A stretch of DNA of 48,322 bases from Oscillospiraceae bacterium (GCA_003453215.1 DMMB01000021.1:1-48322), one strand, 5' to 3'; counted from the stretch's first letter, positions 32,825-42,188 are shown. Translations and numbers: made by a program. The notes: generated from the sequence alone by a model not told the origin.

Positions 32825-34228
32825 TTAGCTGAGGGTCGTGCCGGTGGCAAAGCTGGCCACAATGATAATGATAATGCTGATCGGAGCCAGATATTTTACC
32901 AGAAAGCTGTAAGCCGCTTTCAGGCGGAAAGGCTTGCCATCCAGTTCGATTTCCTGAATGGCGTTTTGGGGCTTCCAGACCCAGCCAACAAACAGGCAGG
33001 TCCCCAGTGCGCCAATCGGAATCATAAAGCGGTCGGTGAGGAATTCCATAAAGTCGCCGAAGATGGGAGTGGTAAGGCCGTTCTTGAAATCAAACCAGAT
33101 GCCCTTGATATCAAAGGCAGCCTGGGAGCAGGTATACACCGTCCCCAGCAGGAACATCACCAGACAAAGAATGATGGTGGTAGGGGTACGCTTCCAGCCA
33201 AAGCGCTCTGTTGCAAAGGCCACAACGCCTTCGACCAGCGAGATGCAGGAGGTGAGTGCCGCAAACAACAGCAGCAGATAGAACAGAATACCAAAGAACT
33301 GACCGCCCGGCATCCGCTGGAACACGCCGGCTAGCGAAGAAAATGCAAAGCCCGCACCCTTTCCTACGCCTTCGGCGCCCAGGGTGGCAAAGACGGCCGG
33401 AACAATAATAAAACCGGCAATGAGCGCCACCAGGGTATCCATCCCGCAGATAATGGCAGCATTTTTCGCAAGGTTTTCTTCCTTTTTTACATAGGATCCG
33501 TAGGTAATCATAATTGCCATACCAAGGCTGAGGGAGAAAAACGCCTGCCCCAGAGCCGAAAGAACGGTGCTGAAGCTGACTTTGCTCCAGTCTGGGATCA
33601 GCATATATTTGAGGCCTTCCCCGGCACCGGGCATGGTAAGCGAGCGAACCAGCAGGATAAGCAGGATGATAAACAGGGCCGGCATACCAATCTTGTTAAA
33701 GCGTTCAATGCCCCCTTCTACGCCCTTGACGATGATAAAGCAGGTGATGCCCATAAAAATAGCGGCAAAGATGACACCGGTTAGCGGGAACCAGGTTTCG
33801 CCGGTGGCGGCATTATAGCCCAACAGTTCATAGAAATAGCCCAGCGGGTCGGCGTAAACTTTGGCCGGCTCGGTAACATAGCTGGCCACATAGCGCAGCA
33901 CCCAGCCGCCCACGTGGCAGTAATAGCTGGTAATAATAAACGCTACAATGACGCCAAACCAACCGACCCACTTATAGCCGCGGTGGCCCAGTTTGCCATA
34001 GCTGTCAATGGCATTGGCCTGGGCGGCACGACCGACGGAAAGTTCCGAAAGCATAACCGGGATACCGATGAGGACGACGATGGCCAGATAAATGATAATA
34101 TAAGCTCCGCCGCCGCCTTCATACGCTTTTCCTGGGAACTTCCAGATGTTGCCGAGGCCGACGGCAGAACCGGCTGCTGCCAGAATAAAGCCGATTTTGC
34201 TGCCCCATTGTGCACGTTTAGGTTCCAT
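32825..34228 (-). CDS. Sodium-dependent transporter, NSS/SNF family
   Basis: A 467-residue LeuT-fold symporter with about eleven to twelve segments. The family signature GSAVGLGNIWKFPGKAYEGGGGAY (residues 20-43), forming the Na+ and substrate site in helix 1, is clear; helix 6 and 8 regions are SLGMAIMITYGSYVKKEENL and FALTSCISLVEGVVAFATER-like sequence (AALTSCISLVEG). These carriers import amino acids or related amines with Na+; the substrate is not evident. The ATG at 34228 is chosen because AAGGAG lies 10 bases upstream and homology starts there; the longer frame to 34294 has no ribosome site. It is a single gene with its own terminator and an AT-rich upstream region. Confidence 0.9.
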   Translation of the reverse strand: MEPKRAQWGSKIGFILAAAGSAVGLGNIWKFPGKAYEGGGGAYIIIYLAIVVLIGIPVMLSELSVGRAAQANAIDSYGKLGHRGYKWVGWFGVIVAFIITSYYCHVGGWVLRYVASYVTEPAKVYADPLGYFYELLGYNAATGETWFPLTGVIFAAIFMGITCFIIVKGVEGGIERFNKIGMPALFIILLILLVRSLTMPGAGEGLKYMLIPDWSKVSFSTVLSALGQAFFSLSLGMAIMITYGSYVKKEENLAKNAAIICGMDTLVALIAGFIIVPAVFATLGAEGVGKGAGFAFSSLAGVFQRMPGGQFFGILFYLLLLFAALTSCISLVEGVVAFATERFGWKRTPTTIILCLVMFLLGTVYTCSQAAFDIKGIWFDFKNGLTTPIFGDFMEFLTDRFMIPIGALGTCLFVGWVWKPQNAIQEIELDGKPFRLKAAYSFLVKYLAPISIIIIIVASFATGTTLS

Positions 34229-34482
34229 AATATTTCTTCTCCTTTTCCTCTGCCGCTGAGCGGCGCTGTGGGTATTGCACCAATCATAATACAAATATTA
34301 ATCGATAGCAACTATTTTTTTAATAGATGGTAAAATTCCGTCGTTTCCGCCAAAAAGTGGTGAATTTATATTGTTTATTGTGCATTATAACGAGCATTTC
34401 TCACTATTTATTATGCAATATGTATAAATTTGATTTATCAATTTTATTCTAATAATTAAAAATACTAATTGAACGGAGAGAC
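34229..34482. other. AT-rich intergenic region upstream of the sodium symporter gene
   Basis: About 250 bases, far richer in A and T than the surroundings. It has a GCCGCT/AGCGGC hairpin near the symporter ribosome site (about 34252-34264) and a small TTGAT/ATCAA dyad near 34430-34441. I find no convincing full -35/-10 pair and no gene. Confidence 0.4.
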
Positions 34483-34507
34483 AAAAAGCACCGGATTTCT
34501 CCGGTGC
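34483..34507 (-). terminator. Terminator of the DUF1846 gene
   Basis: Perfect 8-bp stem GCACCGGA/TCCGGTGC with a 4-nt loop; the minus strand continues TTTTTGTC. It lies 30 bases past the stop codon. Confidence 0.85.
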
Positions 34508-34536
34508 CTTGTCTTAACCATATTTCTATGCTTGGC

Positions 34537-36021
34537 TTATGCATGATACAGTTTTTTGGTCTGGTATTTGGGCTCACAGGTGAGGTTGACCCCCAGCTTG
34601 TGATAGATGTTTTCATCCACGCGGGAAAGAATGACGCTGGCATGTGCCTCGCAGCCGCGCAGTTTGCTAAGCTGCTGCATGGCCAATGCGGCGGTCGGAT
34701 TGGTAGCCGCACAGATGGAAAGCGCAATGAGAATTTCATCGGAGTGCAGCCGGGGATTGTGATTGCCGAGATAATCCACCTTGAGGCGCTGAATGGGTTC
34801 GATGATGATGGGCGACAGCAGGTGCATCTCATCGTTGATGCCGCCCAGTTCTTTCAGGGCATTCAGCAGCAGCGCAGCGGAAGGCCCCAGCAGCGAGCTG
34901 GTTTTCCCGGTCACAATACGGCCATCGGGCAGTTCCAGTGCCATGGCCGGTTGGCCGGTCTCTTCGGCCTTGCGGCAGGCCGCAGCCGCCACGGGGCGAT
35001 CGGCCGTAGAAACCCCCAGCTGATTCATAATGAGTTCCTGCTTGTGAATCTCGGCCGGTTCGCTGAGGCCTTGACGCACCAGACAGGCCGTCGCATAATA
35101 GCGGCGAATGACTTCCTGCTCCGAAGCGCGGCGGCAGGCTTCATCATCGATGATGCAGTTGCCGGCCATATTGACGCCCATATCGGTCGGGCTCTTATAG
35201 GGAGACGCCCCATAAATGCGCTGGAAAATGGCATTGAGCACTGGGAAAATTTCAATATCCCGGTTATAATTGACGGTGGTGGTGCCGTAGGCTTCCAGGT
35301 GGAAGGGGTCGATCATATTGACATCATTCAAATCGGTGGTAGCGGCTTCATAGGCCAGGTTAACCGGGTGCTTCAGCGGCAGGTTCCAGATGGGGAACGT
35401 TTCAAATTTGGCATAGCCCGCCTTAACCCCGCGTTTATTTTCGTGGAAAAGCTGCGAAAGGCAGGTAGCCATTTTGCCGCTGCCGGGGCCGGGGGCCGTA
35501 ACCACTACCAGCGGGCGGGTGGTTTCGATGTATTCATTTTTCCCAAAGCCCTCATCGCTGACGATGAGCGGAACATTGGAGGGATAATCGGGGATAATGT
35601 AGTGCCGGTAAACCTTGACGCCCAGGGCCTCCAGGCGCTTCTGGAACGCATCGGCAGCGGGCTGGGAATGATAATGCGTAATGCAGACACTGCCCACATA
35701 CAGGCCAATCCCGCGGAAGGCATCAATAAGACGCAGGACATCCAGATCGTAGGTAATGCCAAGGTCGCCGCGGCGTTTGTTCTTTTCGATGGCGTCGGCG
35801 CTGATAACGATGACAATTTCCGCCGTATCTTTCATCTGCAGCAGCATTTTCACCTTGCTATCCGGCGCAAAGCCCGGCAGCACGCGGGATGCATGGTAAT
35901 CATCAAACAGCTTGCCGCCAAATTCCAGGTACAGCTTGCCGCCAAACTGCCCGATCCGCTCCCGGATTTTATCCGATTGCATCTGCAGGTATTTTTCATT
36001 ATCAAAACCGATTTTGTACAT
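34537..36021 (-). CDS. DUF1846 domain-containing protein
   Basis: A 494-residue cytoplasmic protein that matches the DUF1846 family along its whole length: MYKIGFDNEKYLQMQSDKI at the start, then ADAIEKNKRRGDLGITYDLD, VVVTAPGPGSGKMATCLSQL (about residues 160-180, a P-loop-like nucleotide-binding segment) and TTTVNYNRDIEIFPVLNAIF. The family has a solved fold but no known reaction; the GPGSGK stretch suggests binding of ATP or another phosphate. The ATG at 36021 is chosen because GAGGAGG precedes it and homology begins there; an upstream start at 36120 lacks a ribosome site. It is a single gene bounded by its terminator. Confidence 0.9.
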   Translation of the reverse strand: MYKIGFDNEKYLQMQSDKIRERIGQFGGKLYLEFGGKLFDDYHASRVLPGFAPDSKVKMLLQMKDTAEIVIVISADAIEKNKRRGDLGITYDLDVLRLIDAFRGIGLYVGSVCITHYHSQPAADAFQKRLEALGVKVYRHYIIPDYPSNVPLIVSDEGFGKNEYIETTRPLVVVTAPGPGSGKMATCLSQLFHENKRGVKAGYAKFETFPIWNLPLKHPVNLAYEAATTDLNDVNMIDPFHLEAYGTTTVNYNRDIEIFPVLNAIFQRIYGASPYKSPTDMGVNMAGNCIIDDEACRRASEQEVIRRYYATACLVRQGLSEPAEIHKQELIMNQLGVSTADRPVAAAACRKAEETGQPAMALELPDGRIVTGKTSSLLGPSAALLLNALKELGGINDEMHLLSPIIIEPIQRLKVDYLGNHNPRLHSDEILIALSICAATNPTAALAMQQLSKLRGCEAHASVILSRVDENIYHKLGVNLTCEPKYQTKKLYHA

Positions 36022-36375
36022 GATGCCCTCCTCGTTTTTCGCTCTATATCGTTTTAATCTATATACCTTCGCTTGACAAAAGCACATACGGTTTTTGCGG
36101 GCATAAATGCTGCCCAACATTGTGTGTTGCGTTGACAGGCGCCAATTTCAAGGTTCGATGAAGCGGTCAGCGCTGATTTTCACCGTCGAAAAGCGTGTGT
36201 GTCCTTGTCAAACGAAGGTATGAATAACAAAATAAAAAAGCGCCCGGTAGAGGCGCTTCTTTTGTTCCCCCTTTTGGGGAGCCCTTACGATTATATCATT
36301 AGTGGGAGCCGCAAGGCAAGTGAAATCGCGTATAATTTATGGCGAAAATTTTGGCAAATAGCGCCAAAAGAACGG
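36022..36375. repeat. Intergenic region with long imperfect inverted arms
   Basis: A 354-base gap between the DUF1846 gene start and the DMT gene stop. It holds two related arms in opposite orientation: ATACCTTCGCTTGACAA (about 36061-36077) and its counterpart TTGTCAAACGAAGGTAT (about 36205-36221), with weaker similarity for another 20 bases inward. No gene is visible between them. Either an inverted duplication, a decayed miniature element, or a pair of regulatory sites. Confidence 0.4.
36238..36258 (-). terminator. Terminator downstream of the DMT exporter gene
   Basis: Stem AAGCGCC/GGCGCTT with a 7-nt loop, followed on the minus strand by TTTTATTTTG; about 120 bases past the DMT stop. The plus side also has CTTTTG, so it may work both ways. 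Confidence 0.7.
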
Positions 36376-37311
36376 TCATTCCTTTTTGCTGCGCAGGCCG
36401 GAAACGACAACGCCGCAGATGATAAGCAAAGCGCCTACAATGGCGGTCCAGCTCATGGGCTCGCCCAGCAGGAAGTGGGCCGCCACCATGGTGATAAATG
36501 GCTGCAGATAGATGTAATTGTTGGCGTGCACCACCCCCAGCCGGTCAATGACAACATTCCAGATGGCAAAGCAGATGGCGCTGCCCAATACCGCCAAAAA
36601 CAGCAGGCAGAACAGCAATTTGGGCTGCATCAGCGGCGTAAGGTCCATGGCCAACTCCCCGCGGATGGCCAGCACCGGCACCGAAGTGATGGCGCCGTAC
36701 AGAATAACACGACGTGCCAGCAGAATGCTATCCACCTGGCCGGAAAGCCGCTTGATAATGACAGAATAGCAGGCCCAGCTGGCAGCCGCCAGGAAAGCGA
36801 GCAGATCGCCCACCGGGCTGAGCTTCAGCACCAGCGCGCCATTGAGCACCACCAGCACCACGCCGCTCATCGCCACGGCAAAGCCGATCCAGACGGTGGT
36901 GTGGAGCTTTTCATCGCCGGTGAAAAAGTGGGCCAGAATGGAGGTGAGGATGGGCGCCATGGCAACAATAATCGCTACATTGGCGGCAAAGGTATGCTGC
37001 AGGGCGGAATTTTCGGTAAAGAAATAGAGGGTACCGCCCAGAATGCCTAGCAGCAGGAAGGTGAGTTCCTGCCGGCCCTGCCAGCGCAGCGGCCGGGGAC
37101 GCAGCAGCCACAGAACAAAGTAGCCCAGAACAAAGCGCATAAACATAACCTGCGCCGGGCTGTATATGACCAGCAGTTCCTTGCTGCAGATAAAGGTGGT
37201 GGCCCAGATGGCAGAAACCATCAGCGCCATCAGGTGCGCACCAAGGCGGTGTGTTTTTTTCGAAGGGGACGAATTGGAATTGGTGAGAGGGGTTGTTGCT
37301 TCAGCGTTCAT
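36376..37311 (-). CDS. DMT family (EamA) transporter
   Basis: A 311-residue membrane protein with ten segments in two EamA repeats: repeat one from LMALMVSAIWATTFICSKEL, repeat two from PVGDLLAFLAAASWACYSVII (about residue 165) to MSWTAIVGALLIICGVVVSG. It belongs to the drug/metabolite transporter superfamily, whose members export amino acids, nucleotides or other metabolites. The substrate is not evident. Start: ATG with a distant GGAG. It follows yfmH by 20 bases and may end the long co-directional block, with its terminator at 36238-36258. Confidence 0.88.
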   Translation of the reverse strand: MNAEATTPLTNSNSSPSKKTHRLGAHLMALMVSAIWATTFICSKELLVIYSPAQVMFMRFVLGYFVLWLLRPRPLRWQGRQELTFLLLGILGGTLYFFTENSALQHTFAANVAIIVAMAPILTSILAHFFTGDEKLHTTVWIGFAVAMSGVVLVVLNGALVLKLSPVGDLLAFLAAASWACYSVIIKRLSGQVDSILLARRVILYGAITSVPVLAIRGELAMDLTPLMQPKLLFCLLFLAVLGSAICFAIWNVVIDRLGVVHANNYIYLQPFITMVAAHFLLGEPMSWTAIVGALLIICGVVVSGLRSKKE

Positions 37312-37331
37312 AGGGGTTTATTGGCATCTCC

Positions 37332-38618
37332 TTAGGGGTTGCCCTGCGGCCAGATGACCGAAAGGGCGCTATTGCTGGGGTCGTAATCTTCCCGCAGGCG
37401 CTGCTCCAGTTCCTGCACCGTGGCCGAACGGAGAATTTCCAGCGGGTAATATATGTCTTTCATGCCGGAAAAATGGGCGGCAGCCATCAGGCCGGCTATG
37501 GATTCCGCGCGGCCGTAAAGGCCAATGGTGCGGCCGTAATTGGCGCGGCGGCACCGGGCAAAATCCTGGGGTGGAATTCCGTCCTGCTGCAGGGCGGTAA
37601 TCCGCTCGCACAGGGCATCGCAAACGGCCTGCGGCCGGCGGCTTTCGCCATCAAACATGGCACAGATAAAATCTCTGCCAGCCATTACTTCGCTGCCAAA
37701 GGTCGCGTTAATCTCCCCGGCTTCGTACAGCCGGCGGTACAGCTCGGTCGTTTCGCCGCAGATAAGATCCAGCAGCAGCTCATCCAGCAGGCGATGACGC
37801 ATATTTTCCGGGCCGCCGCCCGCCGCCTTAAAGCCAACCTGGAACATGGGCGCCGCAATGGGCATCTTTTGTTCGCAGTAGTGCGACCGGACGGTACGGG
37901 GTTCCCGGATCGGCAGCGGCTGGGCCGGTGTTTTCGGGGTGGAAAAATGTTTTTCCGCCGTTTCCAGCACCTCTTCTTCCTCAAAGCAGCCGGCCACCGA
38001 AAGCACCATATTCTGCGGGCAGTAAAAGCGCTGATAGCAGCGGCGCAGCAGGGCCGCATCAATCCGGGCAATGGAATCCTCTGTCCCGGCAATATCCACC
38101 CGGACGGGGTGCACATGGTACATGGCCTGCAGCAGATTGGCCGTAACCATCCACTCAGGGCTGTCGCGGTACATCCGCAGTTCTTCGGCAATGATGCCGC
38201 GTTCCCGGCGAACCGAAGGGCCGGTAAAGTAGGGCGTTGCAACAAAATCCAGCAGTACCTCCAGCGCCTCGGAAAAATTTTCGGTACAGCTGAAGTAGTA
38301 TGCTGTTTTATCAAAGCTGGTAAAGGCATTGGCCGAAGCCCCCAGCGCATCAAAGCGCTGCATGGCGTCTCCATAGGGGCAGTCGAACATCTTGTGTTCC
38401 AGATAGTGTGCTACACCGGCCGGGAGGTGTACTTCCCGCCCCCGCATCCGGTAGCCGATATCGATGGAACCCACCCCGACCGTCAGCATGGCATAGGCGG
38501 TAACAAAGCCGGGCATCCGGCACATCTGCACCGTAAGGCCGCTGGGCAGTGTGACGGTGCGGGTGCTTTGGCCCAGCAGTTCGGAGGTATGCCGTTCATC
38601 CTTCCTCATCGCACCCAT
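37332..38618 (-). CDS. yfmH: EF-P 5-aminopentanol modification-associated protein YfmH (M16 peptidase family)
   Basis: A 428-residue M16 (insulinase-like) zinc peptidase-fold protein. The inverted zinc motif HxxEH is intact as HYLEH at residues 71-75, with the distal Glu in ERGIIAEELRMYRD near 145; two M16 repeat domains fill the chain. In Bacillus the YfmF/YfmH pair is needed for the 5-aminopentanol modification of elongation factor P; whether this organism does that is unknown. The start overlaps the end of yfmF by 23 bases; an internal ATG at 38609 is an alternative. The two M16 proteins form a catalytic/non-catalytic pair. The DMT gene follows. Confidence 0.88.
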   Translation of the reverse strand: MGAMRKDERHTSELLGQSTRTVTLPSGLTVQMCRMPGFVTAYAMLTVGVGSIDIGYRMRGREVHLPAGVAHYLEHKMFDCPYGDAMQRFDALGASANAFTSFDKTAYYFSCTENFSEALEVLLDFVATPYFTGPSVRRERGIIAEELRMYRDSPEWMVTANLLQAMYHVHPVRVDIAGTEDSIARIDAALLRRCYQRFYCPQNMVLSVAGCFEEEEVLETAEKHFSTPKTPAQPLPIREPRTVRSHYCEQKMPIAAPMFQVGFKAAGGGPENMRHRLLDELLLDLICGETTELYRRLYEAGEINATFGSEVMAGRDFICAMFDGESRRPQAVCDALCERITALQQDGIPPQDFARCRRANYGRTIGLYGRAESIAGLMAAAHFSGMKDIYYPLEILRSATVQELEQRLREDYDPSNSALSVIWPQGNP

Positions 38619-39897
38619 CCCCCTTCCCTGTGGCCTGCAAGAAAAATACTGTATCCAGTGTAAGCGCTGCCGCGGCGGCCGCTACTTCTTTCGCCGTAAT
38701 GGAGGCAATCTCCTCCCGGTCCTGTTCCGGCGTGATGGCATCGCCCTGCAGCAGCCCGCTGAGATACCAGCCCTCGGTGCGGGCCAGGCTATCCCCAATG
38801 GAAGCAAGAGAGCTCTGGAACGCCAGCTTGATGTGAGAAAGCTCCTGCGGGGAAATATTCCCTGCCGCAAGATCGGCAATTTCAGCCAGAATGGCTTTTT
38901 GCAGCTTTTCCCGATTGGCTTCCTCCAGGCCGCATTCTATCATTAAAATGCCGGTAAGCAGATTAATACGGGCACCGCAATAGTAGCAGCAGCCCAGTTT
39001 TTCCCGCACATTGGTAAAAAGGCGCGAACCGGTGCTGCCGCCCAAAAGGGCCGTCATTACCCGGGCAGCGGTGCGGGCCCGCCGCCCCTGCGGCAGGCCG
39101 GTGCGGAAACCCAGCACCAGCTTGCTTTGGCTCATGGGCATCTGTTCGCACCATTCCGTCGGCTGCTCCGCCCGTAAGGGAAGCGGCTGCAAAGCAGAAG
39201 AAAGCAGCGCACGCTCCACCCCGGCAAAAAGGTTTCGGAACGTCTCTTCCGCATAGGCCGGGCTGCCGCACCCGCTAAAGAAAATTTCAATGCGGGCGGT
39301 GCGAAGCAGCTCGCGGTAGCGCTCATAGGCCGAATGCGGCGTTACCGAAAGCGCCTCCTGCACCGTACCGTAGCGGGGCAAGGCAAACCGATACCCCCGG
39401 CCCATTTCCGCAGTGCAGCGCTGGGCCGCATAGCTGCGTTTATCGTTGATTTCGGCTTCTATGGTATCCACAAGATACTGCTGTTCCAGCCGGAACGCTT
39501 CCTCCGGGAATGCTCCGTTCTCCACTCTTGGCTCCAGCAGAATTTCTCCCAGCAGTTCCGCACAGCCCCGGCTGATACTCTCCCCCTCTAAGGCGAAGCG
39601 GTCATCCGCGCCGGTGATGGAAAAAGTCAACAGCTGGTTTTCTCCATGACGGGAAACATCAGTATCCAGCACTGCCCCGTACAGATCTGCCAGACGGCAT
39701 TCCAGCTCCGTCATATCGCGGCAGCGGCGGCTGCCCATGCGCAGCAGATAGGCCGCCAGCACCGCTGCCGAATTTTTGCCTTCCGTAAGCGGTGTAATAA
39801 GCGTAACCGATATGCTGTTGTGATAGAACTTGGGATCGTGAATACAGGAAAACCATACGCCATCGGCGATGGCGCGGCGCTGCAGGGGTTCTGTCAT
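38596..39897 (-). CDS. yfmF: EF-P 5-aminopentanol modification-associated protein YfmF (M16 family, non-catalytic partner)
   Basis: A 433-residue M16-fold protein lacking the HxxEH zinc motif; the equivalent region reads KNSAAVLAAYLLRMGSRRCR (about residues 38-57). It has the two-domain layout with EAFRLEQQYLVDTIEAEIND (distal acidic helix) and SQSKLVLGFRTGLPQGRRAR. Such inactive M16 subunits pair with an active partner, here YfmH encoded directly downstream with overlapping ends. Start: ATG behind GGAGATAG. The radical SAM gene lies 27 bases upstream in the same direction. Confidence 0.85.
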   Translation of the reverse strand: MTEPLQRRAIADGVWFSCIHDPKFYHNSISVTLITPLTEGKNSAAVLAAYLLRMGSRRCRDMTELECRLADLYGAVLDTDVSRHGENQLLTFSITGADDRFALEGESISRGCAELLGEILLEPRVENGAFPEEAFRLEQQYLVDTIEAEINDKRSYAAQRCTAEMGRGYRFALPRYGTVQEALSVTPHSAYERYRELLRTARIEIFFSGCGSPAYAEETFRNLFAGVERALLSSALQPLPLRAEQPTEWCEQMPMSQSKLVLGFRTGLPQGRRARTAARVMTALLGGSTGSRLFTNVREKLGCCYYCGARINLLTGILMIECGLEEANREKLQKAILAEIADLAAGNISPQELSHIKLAFQSSLASIGDSLARTEGWYLSGLLQGDAITPEQDREEIASITAKEVAAAAAALTLDTVFFLQATGKGDGCDEEG

Positions 39898-39924
39898 ATC
39901 TATCTCCTGGGAAGTAAATTTTTA

Positions 39925-40827
39925 TCAAAGGCCTGTCCCATCAAAAGGCGGGGTATAGGCCGCATCGGCAGAGGAACGCTGCTGGGTATAGCCCAAAAAG
40001 CCCAGTTCTTCCGCGCGCTCACAAACCTTGCGGTACTCATAGGTAAAAACCGGGCGCTGCAGTTCCCGGAAAGCAATCCCGGGAGGCGGCGTATACTGGC
40101 TCATCAGGCTAAGGCGGATGCTCTCCGGCTCAAATTCCCCGGCCAGCCATTCCAAAAGGCGCAGGCTATCCCGGAACGCGCCGGGCAGCACCAGATGCCG
40201 CACCACCATGCCGCTTTGCAGCAGGCCGTCTTTCTCAAAGCGGACCGGCCCCACCTGACGGAACATTTCCCGCAGGGCAGCCCCGGCCACCGGGAAGTAA
40301 TCCGGCGCCGCGGAATACCGGGCCGAAAGCGTGCTGTCACAGTATTTTAAATCCGGCAGGTAGATTTGCACCTTGCCCTCCAGCCGGCGCAGCGTTTCCA
40401 CCCGCTCATACCCGCCGGTATTATACAGAACGGGAATGGTCAGACGCTTGCCGCAAAGCTGCAGCGCTTCCACTATCCAAGGGACATACTGGGTAGGGGT
40501 AACAAGGTTTATATTATACGCCCCCTGTGCCTGCAGTTCAAGAAAAATTTCCGAAAGGCGTTCTGCTGTGATTTCTTTCCCCTCTCCCCCATGGCTGATG
40601 GAGCCATTCTGGCAGAAAACACAGCCCAACGGGCACCCGCAGAAGAACACTGTACCGGAACCGCGCGCCGGGTCTTCCCCGCTGATGCAGGGTTCCTCCC
40701 AGCGGTGGAGCGCGGCGCGGCCGGCACGCAGGGTATTCCCTGCCCCGCAGCGGCCGGTTTGGGTGCGGCGGTCCACCCCGCAGCAGCGGGGACAAAGGGT
40801 GCAGTGCTCCGGGATTGACACAGCCAT
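39925..40827 (-). CDS. Radical SAM protein (PflA-like, COG1313 type)
   Basis: A 300-residue enzyme. The cluster motif is C65-x3-C69-x2-C72 (FFCGCPLGCVFCQN), which binds a 4Fe-4S cluster and S-adenosylmethionine to make a radical. A second Cys set near the N-terminus, C9, C12, C15, C16 and C27 (EHCTLCPRCCGVDR), suggests an additional metal centre. The fold continues with NLVTPTQYVPWIVEAL and YLPDLKYCDSTLSARYS, as in PflA-like activases of unknown target. The ATG at 40827 is chosen because AAAGGTGG precedes it; an upstream frame start at 40851 overlaps the terminator region. It lies between tldE and the M16 pair. Target unknown. Confidence 0.85.
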   Translation of the reverse strand: MAVSIPEHCTLCPRCCGVDRRTQTGRCGAGNTLRAGRAALHRWEEPCISGEDPARGSGTVFFCGCPLGCVFCQNGSISHGGEGKEITAERLSEIFLELQAQGAYNINLVTPTQYVPWIVEALQLCGKRLTIPVLYNTGGYERVETLRRLEGKVQIYLPDLKYCDSTLSARYSAAPDYFPVAGAALREMFRQVGPVRFEKDGLLQSGMVVRHLVLPGAFRDSLRLLEWLAGEFEPESIRLSLMSQYTPPPGIAFRELQRPVFTYEYRKVCERAEELGFLGYTQQRSSADAAYTPPFDGTGL

Positions 40828-40852
40828 GCTATAACCACCTTTCAAGCACAAA

Positions 40853-40872
40853 GCCGCAGGAAACCCTGCGGC
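40853..40872 (-). terminator. Hairpin after tldE
   Basis: Perfect 8-bp stem GCCGCAGG/CCTGCGGC with a 4-nt loop, 23 bases past the tldE stop. The minus strand continues only TTTGTGC, so termination is probably partial, allowing read-through into the radical SAM gene. Confidence 0.6.
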
Positions 40873-40895
40873 AATGGGGAGATCCTTGCTCCAAT

Positions 40896-42188
40896 TTATT
40901 TTGCGGTAATGCCATCAAAGGCTGCCCAGGGCAGCACACTGTAGCCATCGCACACCGTCTCCCGGCTGATGCCGCGGAGATTTTTCAGCAGTTCGGCAAA
41001 GTTGCCGCTGATCATGGTTTCGGTCACAGCGCCGGCCAGCTTGCCATCTTTGATGAGGAAACTGTTTTTGGCCACACCGTTAAAATCGCCGCTGGCGCCG
41101 GGCTGACCGCCGGAGAATCGGTTAATGAGAATGCCGTTTTGGATGCCGGCAATCAGCTCCTCCACGCTCTGCTCGCCGGGGCGCAGGAAGTAGGAACCGC
41201 TCTGGTTGGCGGCGCGCTTTTGGCCGGTCTTGCGGGCAGCATATTCGGAAAGGCAGAAGCTCTTCAGTACACCATCCTGCAGGATAACGCCGTTTTCGCT
41301 CTTATAGCCATTGGCATCAAAGCGTTCCCCGCAGACAATCCGCTCATCCAGGGGGCGGGTTTCCAGCGTAATGCCGCTGGATGCAACCTGCTGGCCCAGT
41401 TTATCTTTCCAGATGCTCGTATCGCTGATGAGCGCGTAATCGCCGGCATAGCAGCCCAGCGCGGTACCCAGGAACTCGCCCATAAAGGCCGGGCTGACCA
41501 GCAGTGTGCCCTCAAACTTCTCGGGGATCGGAGCAGCGGTGAGATCCGCTTCGGCATCCCGCAGCAGGCGGCGCATCATACCGGCTTCCATCAGGGGTTG
41601 ATCCAAATGATCGGTAAGGTAACCGGTACCGTTGAAGGAGCCTGCCTTTTCGCCCTCGTGAGCGGAAAACATGGTGCTGATGATGTAGCCGCCGTTCTGG
41701 TAGCGCATCTCCACGCCGTTGGTGTTCATCAGCAGGATGTCATCGTGGTCATATTTCGCGATGAGCTGCTCCATGTTGATTTTGGGATATTCGGCGTGCA
41801 GAGTATCCATATATTCCTGCAACCGGTCAAATAGTTTATCCCGATCGGGGGTAAGCACGCCGGCAGTAAAGCTCATATTTTCCGCCTTGGGCGCAATGGA
41901 TTCGGCCTCATCGGGCTGTGCCGCCATCACCGCCGCCATGCAGTCCTTCACTGCCGCATCAATGGCTTCCTTTTCGCAGGAATTGGTGTGGATATTGCCG
42001 GTTTTCTGCTCCTTGATGGCTTTCAGCGAAAGCCCGCTCTTAAAGCCGGAACGCATGAGGCTGAATTCCCCGCCATCAATATTCAGTTCATCTATTTTAC
42101 CGCCGGTTACAATCACCGCGGCATCATCGGCCCCGGCTTTTTGCAGCTGTTCCAGGGCGTAGCTGGCTGCGTCTTTCAAATTCATCAT
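40896..42188 (-). CDS. tldE: TldE/PmbA family protein, partner of TldD
   Basis: A 430-residue protein of the TldD/TldE (PmbA) family, the non-catalytic half of a heterodimeric metalloprotease that trims peptides. It lacks HExxxH; the matching region reads SPAFMGEFLGTALGCYAGDY. Family features include GKIDELNIDGGEFSLMRSGF at the N-terminus and GQPGASGDFNGVAKNSFLIKDGKLAGAVTETMISGNFAELLKN at the C-terminus. In E. coli TldD/E matures microcin B17 and degrades CcdA. The gene starts 10 bases after the tldD stop, behind GGGAAG, so the two subunits are made together. Confidence 0.9.
   Translation of the reverse strand: MMNLKDAASYALEQLQKAGADDAAVIVTGGKIDELNIDGGEFSLMRSGFKSGLSLKAIKEQKTGNIHTNSCEKEAIDAAVKDCMAAVMAAQPDEAESIAPKAENMSFTAGVLTPDRDKLFDRLQEYMDTLHAEYPKINMEQLIAKYDHDDILLMNTNGVEMRYQNGGYIISTMFSAHEGEKAGSFNGTGYLTDHLDQPLMEAGMMRRLLRDAEADLTAAPIPEKFEGTLLVSPAFMGEFLGTALGCYAGDYALISDTSIWKDKLGQQVASSGITLETRPLDERIVCGERFDANGYKSENGVILQDGVLKSFCLSEYAARKTGQKRAANQSGSYFLRPGEQSVEELIAGIQNGILINRFSGGQPGASGDFNGVAKNSFLIKDGKLAGAVTETMISGNFAELLKNLRGISRETVCDGYSVLPWAAFDGITAK

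Noticed and set aside
36220..36375. A plus-strand small protein starting near 36220 as a peptide precursor
   Set aside because: The frame runs through the DMT terminator and then antisense into the DMT gene; weak ribosome site.
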